From Bacteriovoracaceae bacterium (GTDB taxonomy: Bacteria; Bdellovibrionota; Bacteriovoracia; Bacteriovoracales; Bacteriovoracaceae): a DNA stretch of 64,000 bases. Shown here one piece after another: positions 8,515 to 16,934 of this stretch (positions are counted from its first letter, which is position 1; each line of letters starts with the position of its first letter). The position numbers and the translations under genes are program-made. The stretch is taken from NCBI GenBank assembly GCA_947446575.1, contig CANFHC010000012.1, positions 1 through 64,000 on the forward strand, in the 5' to 3' direction. The notes under the pieces are model-generated. The model made no database searches. It saw nothing but the letters and a program-made list of their open reading frames with translations, and was not told the origin of the DNA.

Positions 8515-9723
8515 TTAGAAAGCTTTCCCCGACTCGATTTTTTGCATCTCCAAAACATAGGCCGCACCCCAACTAAAAGGGCTCTCCGAGCGGTATAGAT
8601 AAGAACTATAGGCATGAAATCCTCTAGGCGAATCATAAATCTCATTGATGGTCTGATCTCTTCTGATTAAAGTTTCCAAGAAACTCTTAAGGCGTTGTGC
8701 TTCAGCAGCATCACCTTGCTTATAAGCTACAATTGATGCATAGGCCATGAGCCAAGACCATGAAAGATTTCCGTGGTACTCGTTGAGCCCACTTAAAAGC
8801 ACCTGAGGAGCGATCCAAGATTTAGGATAACTGGGATAGGTTGCAAAGCCAGCAGCGCCATATAAATTCCACAGCGGGTGTTTTTTTAAATGAAGATAAA
8901 GCTGATCTGTCTGAGGCATGAGTTTTTTATCAATTGCCCATAAAATTCCGTCTAGAGAAATTTGCGGAGAACCTAAAATAGAAAAATAGAGGCCGGTTTT
9001 AGAGTCATAAAAACTCTCATGAATTTTTTGTGACAAGCGATTGAGATCTTCCTTATCCAAAAATTGATATTTTTTGGAAACATCTAAAAAAAGTAAATTA
9101 GTAAAAAAAGTTTTTCCCTTTCGCTTAGCACTATCTTGCCAGTCAGAGTATGATCCTTGAGCAATCAATCCGTCTTGAATAAAAGGCCGGTAGTAATTAT
9201 AGATTTCAAGAAAGTCACTTTGTTTTTCTTGCCACCAATCCTCATCACCCGAGGCTTGATAGTAATCATATGCCGCCAGCAGCACTAAAAAATTAGCATC
9301 AATCGTGGAATAAGTTCCATTGGCTCGATAAAAGGGCTTAATTTGTCCCGTAATTTTCAATTGGATTTTCAGACCGGTTGCCTGATTAAAACTTCCCACC
9401 GCAACTCTTATCATGGGACTAATGGAGTCAGCATATATGGGTACTAAACCATCATCGTGGCGGTTTTTAATTAAATAATTAAGTTGATTTTTGACTAAGG
9501 AAAATTTTTTTAATCGCAAAAGGCCAGGAACAGAAAAGCAGAAGTCTCTGGTCCATAAACTTCCAAACTGATGCGCCCCGGCCGCCAAAAAATCACCTTG
9601 AGGCAAATGAACAATATTTTGCTCTAGAGAAGTTCGAGCTAGACGCTCTACATCTAGCTCTTGGGCCATAAGGCTTGATAAAGTAAGAGATTTTAATAAA
9701 AAAAAACTTAACACTATTTTCAT
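8515..9723 (-). CDS. Secreted six-hairpin glycosidase (glycogen-debranching-like)
   Basis: The start is taken at 9723 because that ATG opens a clean signal peptide (MKIVLSFFLLKSL, cleavage near SLMAQ). The longer frame to 9771 would bury it behind a polar, cysteine-rich leader. The mature part, about 380 residues, is rich in aromatic residues and has six-hairpin (alpha/alpha)6 hallmarks: LWTRDFCFSVPGLLRL, STIDANFLVLLAAYDYY, SYSDWQDS and a C-terminal ESPFSWGAAYVLEM. The WTRDF motif and general-acid-like D and E residues resemble amylo-alpha-1,6-glucosidase and GH100-type enzymes. The expected role is hydrolysis of glucan or another sugar polymer in the periplasm or outside. The gene is convergent with the binding-protein pair and ends 22 bases from it. 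The exact substrate is unknown. Confidence 0.72.
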   Translation of the reverse strand: MKIVLSFFLLKSLTLSSLMAQELDVERLARTSLEQNIVHLPQGDFLAAGAHQFGSLWTRDFCFSVPGLLRLKKFSLVKNQLNYLIKNRHDDGLVPIYADSISPMIRVAVGSFNQATGLKIQLKITGQIKPFYRANGTYSTIDANFLVLLAAYDYYQASGDEDWWQEKQSDFLEIYNYYRPFIQDGLIAQGSYSDWQDSAKRKGKTFFTNLLFLDVSKKYQFLDKEDLNRLSQKIHESFYDSKTGLYFSILGSPQISLDGILWAIDKKLMPQTDQLYLHLKKHPLWNLYGAAGFATYPSYPKSWIAPQVLLSGLNEYHGNLSWSWLMAYASIVAYKQGDAAEAQRLKSFLETLIRRDQTINEIYDSPRGFHAYSSYLYRSESPFSWGAAYVLEMQKIESGKAF

Positions 9724-9890
9724 CAAGGCATTCTCGCAAAAATTCTTTTCATTTTCTAGCTGACAGCACAAAACGTGTAATATTTATATTGTGAGCAGAC
9801 AACTGAAAGTTTCTCATTATTTCATGAAAATCTTAATTCTTTCATTAAAAAATGAGCTAAACATCGAACATTTATACTATACTCATTCAC

Positions 9891-11963
9891 ATGGAAAATA
9901 ACTCAATAGAGAATCTTAAAAAAACTAATCGTTTATATGCTGTTAGTAGCAGTATAAATAATATGATTTTGCATATTAAAGATAAAAATAAAATTTTTGA
10001 AGAAGCATGTCGAATTGCAGTTATTGAAGGAAAATTTGTAATGTCTTGGATTGGTTTAATAGATGAATCCTCAGAGAAAATTGTACCCATAAGTTGGTTT
10101 GGCCATGAAGACGGATATTTAAAAAGCATAAGTCAAATATCCATAAAAAATATTCCCGAGGGACAAGGGCCAGCAGGGAGGGCAGTTCGTGATAGAAAAA
10201 CCTGTTTCACTAACGATTTTACCAACGACCCAAAATTCGTTATCTGGCGTGAAGAAGCTCTAAAGCGCGGGTATGCTTCAAACATTTCAATTCCAATTGT
10301 GTTAGCTGGCAAAGGGATCGGGGTCTTTGCTATTTACTCTTCAGAAATTAATTTTTTTAATGAATCTGAAATTCAGCTACTTGAGACGCTCACTGCAAAT
10401 ATCTCTTTTGCAATAGAAGCGATAGAAAATGAAGAATTACGAAAAAAATCAGAAACAGAAGTTATTGAAAAAAATAATTTTATTAACGTTATTTTTAATT
10501 CTATGCCAGGACTCTTGTCCTACTGGACTCCGGATTTGCGATGCTCATTTGCCAACCAAAAGTATTTGGAATGGTTTGGCAAGGATTCCGATCAAATGGA
10601 TGGATTGCATTTATCTGATTTATTTAATGAGGATCAATGCAATAAAAGCTCACCTTTTATTGAGAAGGTTTTGGCCGGCCAGAAATCAGAGTTTGAGAGA
10701 GTTTTAGTCAAGTTTGATGGTAGTGTTAGTCACATCTTAGTTCAATACGTCCCGCACTTCATGAACAACAAAGTTCAAGGCTTTTTTGTTATGGGCTCGG
10801 ACATCACAAAGAGAAAGCTTGCTGAAATTAAGCTAAATATTCAGGCAAAAGAGTTTGCTGTAGTAAATGCTCGTTATGAGTCTTTTTTGGAAAGCATGAA
10901 GGAAGGCCTTCAGATAATTGATTATAATTATACTTATCTTTTTGTAAACGATGCCACGACAAAGCATGGGAAATTAACTAAAGAAGAATTGCTAGGTCAT
11001 ACAATGATGGAATTGTATCCCGGAGTTGAAAAGACAGAACTTTTTGAAAAAATTCAATTAAGCATGATAAATCGAATTCCACAAACGTTTGAAAATCAAT
11101 TTTCATTTCCTAGTGGCGATAATGAATGGTTTGAAATTCGTATTTCACCAATTCCTGAAGGTGTTCTTATTTTGTCTTTGAATATTAATGAGCGGAAAAA
11201 AATAGCTTCTGAATTACTATCTTCCAAAAAGGCCCTTGAGGAAGAAACCATGTACAGCACTTCAAGAATGGCGGCGCTTGGAGAAATGGCAAGTGGTATC
11301 GCTCATGAGATAAATAATCCTCTTTCAATTATTATTATGAAAATATCTCAAATGCTTCGCAAGTATCAAACAAATATATTGGGCGAAGAAGAGCTAGAAG
11401 AAGGACTCTCGAAAATTGCAGCGACTGCTCAGCGAATTGGCAAGGTGGTTAAGGGACTAAGTTCAATTTCTCGTAACTCTCAAAACGATCCTATGACAAA
11501 AATTAAATTAGTGTCTGTTATCGAAGATACACTTCAGCTTTGCCGAGAAAGATTTAATAGTCATGCCGTTAAAATCGAAACTAATTTATCTGATATAGAT
11601 GTTAATCTTGAAATTGAAGGCAGAGCTTCTCAAATTATGCAAGTTCTACTCAATCTCTTAAACAATGCTTTTGATGCCACAGCACAGCTTTCAGTTAAAT
11701 GGATTTCACTTCAGGTGATCCCTGGGGATTTAGGAGTTGTTATAATGTTAACTGATAGTGGTCCTGGTATTTCAGATCAATTATTAGGAAAAATAATGCA
11801 ACCTTTTTTCACAACCAAAGAATCTGGAAGAGGAACTGGACTAGGTTTAAGTATTTCAAAAGGAATAATCGATGAACACCAAGGACAATTTTATTACCAG
11901 AAAAACTCCCAACATACATGCTTTGTCATTGAACTACCGTATTCTCAAAAAAAGATTTTCTAA
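9891..11963 (+). CDS. Soluble GAF-PAS-PAS sensor histidine kinase
   Basis: A 690-residue kinase with no membrane helix, so it probably senses a cytoplasmic signal. The order is GAF domain (about 15-185, with ISIPIVLAGKGIGVFAIYSS), PAS (about 200-310), PAS (about 325-445), then a HisKA dimerisation helix with the phospho-acceptor H472 in ASGIAHEINNPLS. The HATPase_c domain has N-box LLNLLNNAFDA (N592), G1 DSGPGI and G2 GRGTGLGLSISKGI. All catalytic boxes are intact. There is no response regulator next to it. There is no Shine-Dalgarno site, and a TATACT -10-like hexamer at 9878-9883 ends 7 bases before the ATG, so the transcript may be leaderless. Confidence 0.92.
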   Translation: MENNSIENLKKTNRLYAVSSSINNMILHIKDKNKIFEEACRIAVIEGKFVMSWIGLIDESSEKIVPISWFGHEDGYLKSISQISIKNIPEGQGPAGRAVRDRKTCFTNDFTNDPKFVIWREEALKRGYASNISIPIVLAGKGIGVFAIYSSEINFFNESEIQLLETLTANISFAIEAIENEELRKKSETEVIEKNNFINVIFNSMPGLLSYWTPDLRCSFANQKYLEWFGKDSDQMDGLHLSDLFNEDQCNKSSPFIEKVLAGQKSEFERVLVKFDGSVSHILVQYVPHFMNNKVQGFFVMGSDITKRKLAEIKLNIQAKEFAVVNARYESFLESMKEGLQIIDYNYTYLFVNDATTKHGKLTKEELLGHTMMELYPGVEKTELFEKIQLSMINRIPQTFENQFSFPSGDNEWFEIRISPIPEGVLILSLNINERKKIASELLSSKKALEEETMYSTSRMAALGEMASGIAHEINNPLSIIIMKISQMLRKYQTNILGEEELEEGLSKIAATAQRIGKVVKGLSSISRNSQNDPMTKIKLVSVIEDTLQLCRERFNSHAVKIETNLSDIDVNLEIEGRASQIMQVLLNLLNNAFDATAQLSVKWISLQVIPGDLGVVIMLTDSGPGISDQLLGKIMQPFFTTKESGRGTGLGLSISKGIIDEHQGQFYYQKNSQHTCFVIELPYSQKKIF

Positions 11964-11989
11964 ATTATTAAATATCACCTAATTTACAA

Positions 11990-12799
11990 TTAGTTGCAAA
12001 AAGGAAAGCGCATGACGAGATCTTTAATGGAAGGCTTAAGTGTAGTATCTTGGCTCTGGCTTTTTTTGGAGAGAATCTTTTGTTGATTAACACCGTTGTC
12101 TTTAAGTCGTAAATGTTGCCAATAAGAACTTTTCCAAAATAATTCGCCGGTTCCAATATTTTTAAAATAAGTTCCATTAGAACCTAGAAGTTGTTGATGA
12201 AGAATTTCTACTCCGCAAGAAAGATTTTCATGAGCTTCCATAACAGTTGAGACACCACAATTTGGTCCTCGGCCTTTTCTCAGCTCCATGGTGTCTTCTA
12301 ATTGTAAAAGACCTACGGCCTTACAGTTAATTCCTTGAGATATTTCGTTGGGATCACAACTAGATTCTTGCCAAGCAATCGCAGCAAAAGTCCACGCCCA
12401 AAATTTTAATTTTAAATCTTTAGAAAACTGAGAAAAATTAGGACAAATAAAATTCATGTCAGGAATTGAGTTCGATAAAAATGAACGGTCTTGCTCTTTT
12501 GGTGGAAGCTTATTAATGGCCTTGATGACAGAATTGCCCCAAGGACCCAAATCACCTTTTTTATCAAAAAATTTATCGCATTTATTGTTCACTCCATTGT
12601 TACTAAAGTGAGGTGCTAAAACAACTTTAGCAATTTCTCCAGCCTCAGCTTCACAAGAATTAGGAGACGTGCTTCCCTCTTTTAATTTTGGAAGCGATTG
12701 ATCTGTAAGCTCTACGGCCTGAACGAGAGCTTGTTTCTCAGGATCTTGGGCCTGAGTTAATGAAGTCAAAAGAATGTAGGAAATGATAAATATCTTCAT
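11990..12799 (-). CDS. Periplasmic lytic-transglycosylase-like protein (SLT fold)
   Basis: A 269-residue exported protein (signal peptide MKIFIISYILLTSLTQAQ). The central WTFAAIAWQESSCDPNE holds the catalytic glutamate (E145) of the lysozyme-like SLT fold. It is followed by KAVGLLQLE, equivalent to the 'GxxGLMQ' motif of lytic transglycosylases. A later SCGVEILHQQLLG fits the third conserved block. Several cysteines suggest disulfides. The expected role is cleavage of peptidoglycan glycan strands with anhydro-muramyl ends. The ATG overlaps the stop of the upstream secreted gene by 4 bases (ATGA), so the two are translationally coupled. The family is fairly clear; the specific subfamily is not. 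Confidence 0.8.
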   Translation of the reverse strand: MKIFIISYILLTSLTQAQDPEKQALVQAVELTDQSLPKLKEGSTSPNSCEAEAGEIAKVVLAPHFSNNGVNNKCDKFFDKKGDLGPWGNSVIKAINKLPPKEQDRSFLSNSIPDMNFICPNFSQFSKDLKLKFWAWTFAAIAWQESSCDPNEISQGINCKAVGLLQLEDTMELRKGRGPNCGVSTVMEAHENLSCGVEILHQQLLGSNGTYFKNIGTGELFWKSSYWQHLRLKDNGVNQQKILSKKSQSQDTTLKPSIKDLVMRFPFCN

Positions 12800-13212
12800 T
12801 TTTTTAAACTTAATTCACAAGTTATCGTGCTATCTTTTTTTACAATCGACATTTTGAGTTTATCACTTTCTTGGAGATAAAAATTAATCGATCTCTTAAA
12901 AGAAGGTGACTTCTTACATTTTGCAAGAATCTGCTGCTGATAACTTTCTCTGGTATGAATATTCTTAATTGTATATTGGCAATCTTTATCATCACTAACT
13001 AATTTTACAACTGGTGATTTGTAATTTTTGAAAATCAACTTTGCTCCAAGGATAAGATCTTCGCCATTAAGCTGCAAAGGACCTTCGAAGCAAAGTTCGG
13101 CATCTCCCTTAATTAGTTCATACAGTCCCGGATGAAAATCTAGAGACCAACTTTTGGTAGAGAATAAGAAAAGTAAAATCAATAAGTAAGTCTTTGGCAT
13201 TCTAAAAATCAT
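12796..13212 (-). CDS. Secreted hypothetical protein coupled to a lytic transglycosylase
   Basis: A 138-residue protein with a signal peptide (hydrophobic run YLLILLFLFSTKSWS) and a mature part of about 115 residues that looks beta-rich. It has four cysteines (for example ELCFEG, KDCQYT, AKCKK, TCELSL) and no motif I recognise. It is the first gene of a two-gene unit: its stop overlaps the start of the transglycosylase gene by 4 bases. A role as a partner or inhibitor of that enzyme is possible but is inference from position only. A second in-frame ATG at 13200 also gives a good signal peptide; the GGGA before the ATG at 13212 slightly favours the longer form. Confidence 0.65.
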   Translation of the reverse strand: MIFRMPKTYLLILLFLFSTKSWSLDFHPGLYELIKGDAELCFEGPLQLNGEDLILGAKLIFKNYKSPVVKLVSDDKDCQYTIKNIHTRESYQQQILAKCKKSPSFKRSINFYLQESDKLKMSIVKKDSTITCELSLKK

Positions 13213-13336
13213 GTTAATTATCCCATTTCATACATACTCGGCTCAAAAAAAATTAAACTTAAATCTTTTACTGTAGCAGGTAAGTAAGGCATTAAAAATG
13301 CAACAAAAACAGTCAATGAAGGGTGTTTAATTTTAC

Positions 13337-13450
13337 ATGCTTAATGAGCCAAATGGTAATTATACCATTTATTACCAAGCAGAAATGCCGTTCAATGAAA
13401 AAATCATAAAGGCAGCTTCCAATAAAGAATTAGTTAAAATTAAAAATTGA
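13337..13450 (+). CDS. Possible 37-residue small protein
   Basis: ATG at 13337 to TGA at 13448-13450 encodes 37 residues, including NGNYTIYYQAEMPFNEKI and ending KELVKIKN. The composition is protein-like, but I recognise no family. A GAAGGG site lies about 12 bases upstream, which is long. It may equally be a remnant of a larger gene. Otherwise this 331-base gap holds only the shared terminator at 13504-13535. Confidence 0.25.
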   Translation: MLNEPNGNYTIYYQAEMPFNEKIIKAASNKELVKIKN

Positions 13451-13503
13451 AAAATTCATTTTCCAAGGATAGAAATAAGTTACTCCATTGGGAGAATGTT
13501 TAT

Positions 13504-13535
13504 AAAAAAAGCCTGAATTACTTCAGGCTTTTTTT
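13504..13535. terminator. Bidirectional intrinsic terminator
   Basis: Arms AAGCCTGAA (13509-13517) and TTCAGGCTT (13522-13530) form a perfect 9-bp stem with a TTAC loop. It is flanked by an A-run on the left and a T-run on the right, so it works on either strand. It lies 9 bases past the stop of the KimA-like gene on the minus strand. Confidence 0.9.
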
Positions 13536-13543
13536 ATTGCTTT

Positions 13544-15367
13544 TTATAAGTGATATCTAATCGATGTAACAACTTTGCCGGTTTTAAGCCTCAGCGCCGT
13601 TCTCAATACTAACGTCATCTGATTATGTAAGAACTGATGATACCAGTGTCTCGTGATAAATTCTGGCACAACAACCGAAACCATATCCTTACCTGAGTCT
13701 ATATGGACTTGATCGATATAATCTAAGAGCGGGCCTAATACCGATCGATAAGGCGATTTTAAAATCTGTAGCGGAAGTCCTTGAGACCATTTCTCCCAGA
13801 CTTTTAACATTTTCTCAGTTGCATCTTTATCAACATCAACATAACAAACTCGCACATCATCAGAGATTGTTAGCGCGTATTGCACGGCCATAACAACACC
13901 TGGATGAATTCCAGAAATAGGAACGATCGCTGTGTATTTTTTCTGATCAACGATATTAATGTCTTGATGATAAGTATCGCGAGCAAGTTGGTGACCAACT
14001 CCAAGATAGTGGCGCTTAATTTGTTTAAAGAAAAAGACTAAACTTGGAATGAGTAAAACAATAATCCAAGCTCCGTGCATGAATTTTGTCACTGTGATAA
14101 CGATCAAAACGATAAACGTAGTAAAGGCTCCCATCGCATTAATGATGAGTCCTTTTTTCCAATGGGGTTCTCTAATTTTTTGATGGTGAACAATCATTCC
14201 TAATTGAGAAAGTGTAAATGAAAGGAAAACTCCAACTGCGTACAATGGAATCAGTAAGTGAGTCGAGCCTTTAAAGATGATCATTAAAAGGGCAGCTGAA
14301 ACAGTAAGACCAATAATTCCGTTAGAGAAAACTAAACGATCTCCGATGCTTGATAACTGGCGCGGTAAAAATCTATCCTTAGCTAGTAGAGAAGATAGTC
14401 TTGGAAAGTCGGCATAACTAGTATTAGCAGCAAGTAAGAGAATGAGGGCCACTGCTACTTGTGTTGCGTAATATAAAAAATTTGTTCCGAAGACAGATCG
14501 CGATAAAAGCGACATTACAGTTTCACCATGCACTGGAGTGATACCGTAAAGATGTGCCAACAAAGTAATCCCTAAAAAGAATACCCCTAAGATTGCTGAC
14601 ATCCAGATCATTGTGATTTTAGCATTTGATTGACTTGGCTTTTTGAAAATTGGCACACCATTAGAGATGGCCTCAATTCCTGTTAAGGCCGAACAACCTG
14701 AAGCAAAAGCACGCAGAAGTAAAAAGAGTGGGACTTCTGGATAATTTTCATGAAGAATTGGTGCGTGTTGAATTTCGGCGCCTGTAGCGATTTTATAAAA
14801 ACCTACAATTAATAAAAGCAGAACGCTGAAAATAAAAAAGTAAGTTGGGTAAGCAAAAATATTTGATGACTCTCTTATTCCGCGAAGATTGAGCGCCATA
14901 ATAACAATAATAATTAAGACGCCTATAATGACATTATGTTGGGCAATTAATGGAAATGCCGATCCAATGTTTTCCACTCCTGCGGAAACTGAAACGGAAA
15001 CAGTTAGAATATAATCTATAAGAAGAGCTGCTCCAGCAATTAAGCCTGCGGTCTCCCCTAGATTTTCCTTGGCAACCGTATAAGCACCACCACCATGCGG
15101 GTAAGCTGAAATCGTTTGTTGATAAGAAAGAGTGATAATAAGAAGTAATATCGCAACTCCCACCGCCATGGGCATTGACCACGCCATCGCTGCGACGGAT
15201 AGCGATAAAAGGGCAATTAAAACTTCTTCAGTAGCGTACGCCACAGAAGAAAGAGCGTCAGAAGATAAAACGGCCAAGGCCTTCCATTTAGGAATTTGTT
15301 CTTCCTCTAGTTTGTCCATTGTTAAAGGATCACCAATAAAGAACTGCTTCATCTTTACGAAAAACAT
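13544..15367 (-). CDS. kimA: KimA-like high-affinity potassium importer (APC superfamily)
   Basis: A 607-residue inner-membrane protein, the same length as Bacillus subtilis KimA (YdaO). It matches that family closely: KALAVLSSDALSSVAYATEE, AYPHGGGAYTVAKENLGE, LIAGAALLIDYILTVSVSVS and ALNLRGIRESSNIFAYPTYF. About 12 membrane segments precede a cytoplasmic C-terminal domain from about residue 450 (YTAIVPISGIHPGVVMAVQY). KimA is a proton-coupled K+ importer, in Bacillus inhibited by c-di-AMP at both RNA and protein level. The conserved cytoplasmic domain keeps this assignment more likely than a generic amino-acid permease. A GGTGA site supports the ATG at 15367. The leader just upstream carries a terminator-like hairpin, described separately. 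Transcription is divergent from nrdBA. Confidence 0.85.
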   Translation of the reverse strand: MFFVKMKQFFIGDPLTMDKLEEEQIPKWKALAVLSSDALSSVAYATEEVLIALLSLSVAAMAWSMPMAVGVAILLLIITLSYQQTISAYPHGGGAYTVAKENLGETAGLIAGAALLIDYILTVSVSVSAGVENIGSAFPLIAQHNVIIGVLIIIVIMALNLRGIRESSNIFAYPTYFFIFSVLLLLIVGFYKIATGAEIQHAPILHENYPEVPLFLLLRAFASGCSALTGIEAISNGVPIFKKPSQSNAKITMIWMSAILGVFFLGITLLAHLYGITPVHGETVMSLLSRSVFGTNFLYYATQVAVALILLLAANTSYADFPRLSSLLAKDRFLPRQLSSIGDRLVFSNGIIGLTVSAALLMIIFKGSTHLLIPLYAVGVFLSFTLSQLGMIVHHQKIREPHWKKGLIINAMGAFTTFIVLIVITVTKFMHGAWIIVLLIPSLVFFFKQIKRHYLGVGHQLARDTYHQDINIVDQKKYTAIVPISGIHPGVVMAVQYALTISDDVRVCYVDVDKDATEKMLKVWEKWSQGLPLQILKSPYRSVLGPLLDYIDQVHIDSGKDMVSVVVPEFITRHWYHQFLHNQMTLVLRTALRLKTGKVVTSIRYHL

Positions 15368-15381
15368 AGATTGATCACCAT

Positions 15382-15413
15382 AAAAAAAAATCCCTCTCGC
15401 ATGCAGAAGGATT
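15382..15413 (-). promoter_or_regulatory. Terminator-like hairpin in the leader of the KimA-like gene (possible attenuator)
   Basis: Read on the minus strand, AATCCTTCT (15413-15405), loop GCATGCG and AGAGGGATT (15397-15389) form a 9-bp stem with one G-U pair. Seven further T residues follow at once. This is an intrinsic-terminator shape ending about 15 bases before the start codon and just ahead of the ribosome binding site. No minus-strand gene lies upstream for it to terminate, so it should act within the kimA leader. Confidence 0.6.
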
Positions 15414-15439
15414 CATTAAATTAACTATTTATTACTTTT

Positions 15440-15467
15440 ATTCTAGCCTAAAAATGCGCTTAGTGAA
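15440..15467 (-). promoter_or_regulatory. Candidate promoter for the KimA-like gene
   Basis: On the minus strand a TTCACT (-35-like, 15467-15462) is followed after 16 bases by TAGAAT (-10-like, 15445-15440). A second, stronger -35-like TTGACA lies at 15479-15474 but has no well-spaced -10. Transcription from here would give a leader of about 65 bases containing the hairpin at 15382-15413. Confidence 0.4.
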
Positions 15468-15500
15468 GACCTCTGTCAAGATTGAAAAAGTTATGTTTTT

Positions 15501-15544
15501 CATTAAAAATTCATTAAAAATTGATCAAAAATTGATCAACAAAA
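15501..15544. repeat. Four 11-bp A-tract direct repeats
   Basis: Two identical copies of CATTAAAAATT (15501-15511, 15512-15522) are followed by GATCAAAAATT (15523-15533) and GATCAACAAAA (15534-15544). The unit length is close to one helical turn, so the A-tracts are in phase and the DNA is likely curved. They sit between the divergent kimA and nrdB genes. Confidence 0.7.
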
Positions 15545-15553
15545 AACAGATGG

Positions 15554-15602
15554 CCACAAAATATATGAGCAGTAATGCCCCCGACCATACTATATATTGT
15601 GG
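15554..15602 (+). promoter_or_regulatory. Pair of NrdR-like boxes upstream of nrdBA
   Basis: The NrdR box consensus is a 16-bp palindrome, acaCwATATATwGtgt, usually found as two copies about 31-32 bases apart. ATACTATATATTGTGG (15587-15602) matches its core at every position. CCACAAAATATATGAG (15554-15569) matches well in its first three quarters. Their spacing is 33 bases. They lie 340 bases before nrdB, so a long leader is implied. That leader (15603-15926) has no other feature I can name except a short CA dinucleotide run at 15899-15910. Confidence 0.5.
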
Positions 15603-15940
15603 TGTCGAAGGTCTTTTTTAAACAAATTCTGTTTTAAATGGAGAATAATAAAGCGATGTAAGTTTAAATTAGATAAGAAATTTTAGATTCATAGGACCAG
15701 ACATATATTGCGTATCTGTCTAGTATTATTATGTTTTTAATGATCTCCGAAAAGTAATTTTTACCAAGATAAAGAAAATAAGGTGGAATCTCGTCGGAAT
15801 TTTTTATTTTTAAAATTCAATGATCTTGTTATCTTTTAATTATAGGTTTTATTTTTTAGATTTTCGGCAAAAAATTTAGAAGTTTTTAATCCTATAAAAC
15901 ACACACACACAACGTTCTAGACATTCAGGAGGCACACAAT

Positions 15941-16933
15941 ATGGTAGCAAAGGAATCTGCTCAATCAGAAATTTTACGACAAAATGACAATCGTTTTGTA
16001 CTTTTCCCCATCAAGTATCACCAGGTATGGGAAATGTACAAGCGACACATGGCGGTTTTTTGGACATCAGAAGAAATCGATCTCGTTCCAGATCTTAATG
16101 ATTGGGAAACAAAATTAAACAACGACGAGCGATATTTCATCTCACATGTACTGGCATTTTTTGCGGCATCAGATGGAATCGTAAACGAAAACTTAGCACT
16201 GCGTTTTTATAAAGACGTACAAATTCCAGAAGCAAGATGTTTCTACGGATTTCAAATTGCTATGGAAAATATCCACAGTGAAACGTACTCACTTTTAATT
16301 GATACTTATATTAAAGATCCAAAAGAAAAAGACCTTCTCTTCCACGCTACAGACAATATGGCGTGTGTTGCTAAAAAAGCTAAATGGGCCATCAATTGGA
16401 TTTCATCGAAAAAATCTTTCGCTCATAGATTAATTGCATTTGCGGCCATTGAAGGAATTTTCTTCTCTGGATCATTCTGCGCAATCTACTGGCTTAAAAA
16501 AAGAGGCTTAATGGCCGGTCTTTGTACATCGAACGAATTCATCTCTAGAGATGAAGGGCTTCACTGTCAATTCGCTTGTCTAATACACTCTCTGTTAACT
16601 CCAGAAGAGCAATTAGATCACGCAACAATTAAACAAATCATTTTAGAAGCAGTAGAAATTGAAAAAGAATTCATCACTGAAGCTCTTCCCGTTTCTCTCA
16701 TTGGAATCAATGCAGAATTGATGTCTCAATATATTGAGTTCGTAGCTGATCACTGGTTAATGCAACTAGGGGCCGCGAGACACTTTAATACTAAAAACCC
16801 ATTCGAGTGGATGGAACTTATTTCACTTGAAGGAAAAACAAACTTTTTTGAAAAACGAGTTTCTGAGTATCAAAGACCAGGAGTTCTCGGAGAGAAACAA
16901 TCACACACATTCACACTAGACGCGGAGTTTTAA
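15941..16933 (+). CDS. nrdB: Ribonucleoside-diphosphate reductase class Ia, beta subunit
   Basis: The 330-residue R2 subunit holds the diiron-tyrosyl radical cofactor needed to make deoxyribonucleotides. The metal ligands are all visible: D47 (SEEIDL), E109 and H112 (MENIHSE), E171 (AAIEGIFFS), E205 and H208 (RDEGLHC). The radical tyrosine is Y116 (SETYSLLID). The C-terminus FTLDAEF is the tail that docks on the alpha subunit. The sequence is of the eukaryote-like type ([18 protein letters not shown]). A strong AGGAGG site at 15927-15932, 8 bases before the ATG, fixes the start. nrdA follows after 1 base. The NrdR-like boxes upstream suggest repression when dATP/ATP is high. Confidence 0.97.
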   Translation: MVAKESAQSEILRQNDNRFVLFPIKYHQVWEMYKRHMAVFWTSEEIDLVPDLNDWETKLNNDERYFISHVLAFFAASDGIVNENLALRFYKDVQIPEARCFYGFQIAMENIHSETYSLLIDTYIKDPKEKDLLFHATDNMACVAKKAKWAINWISSKKSFAHRLIAFAAIEGIFFSGSFCAIYWLKKRGLMAGLCTSNEFISRDEGLHCQFACLIHSLLTPEEQLDHATIKQIILEAVEIEKEFITEALPVSLIGINAELMSQYIEFVADHWLMQLGAARHFNTKNPFEWMELISLEGKTNFFEKRVSEYQRPGVLGEKQSHTFTLDAEF

Positions 16934-16934
16934 C

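Noticed and set aside
15899-15910. CA dinucleotide run before nrdB
   Set aside because: Only a few units long; likely a chance run and not a functional repeat.
15368-15940. c-di-AMP (ydaO) riboswitch for the KimA-like gene
   Set aside because: Apart from the terminator-like hairpin I could not find the conserved ydaO core by eye, and the nearest promoter leaves too short a leader. A covariance search would decide.
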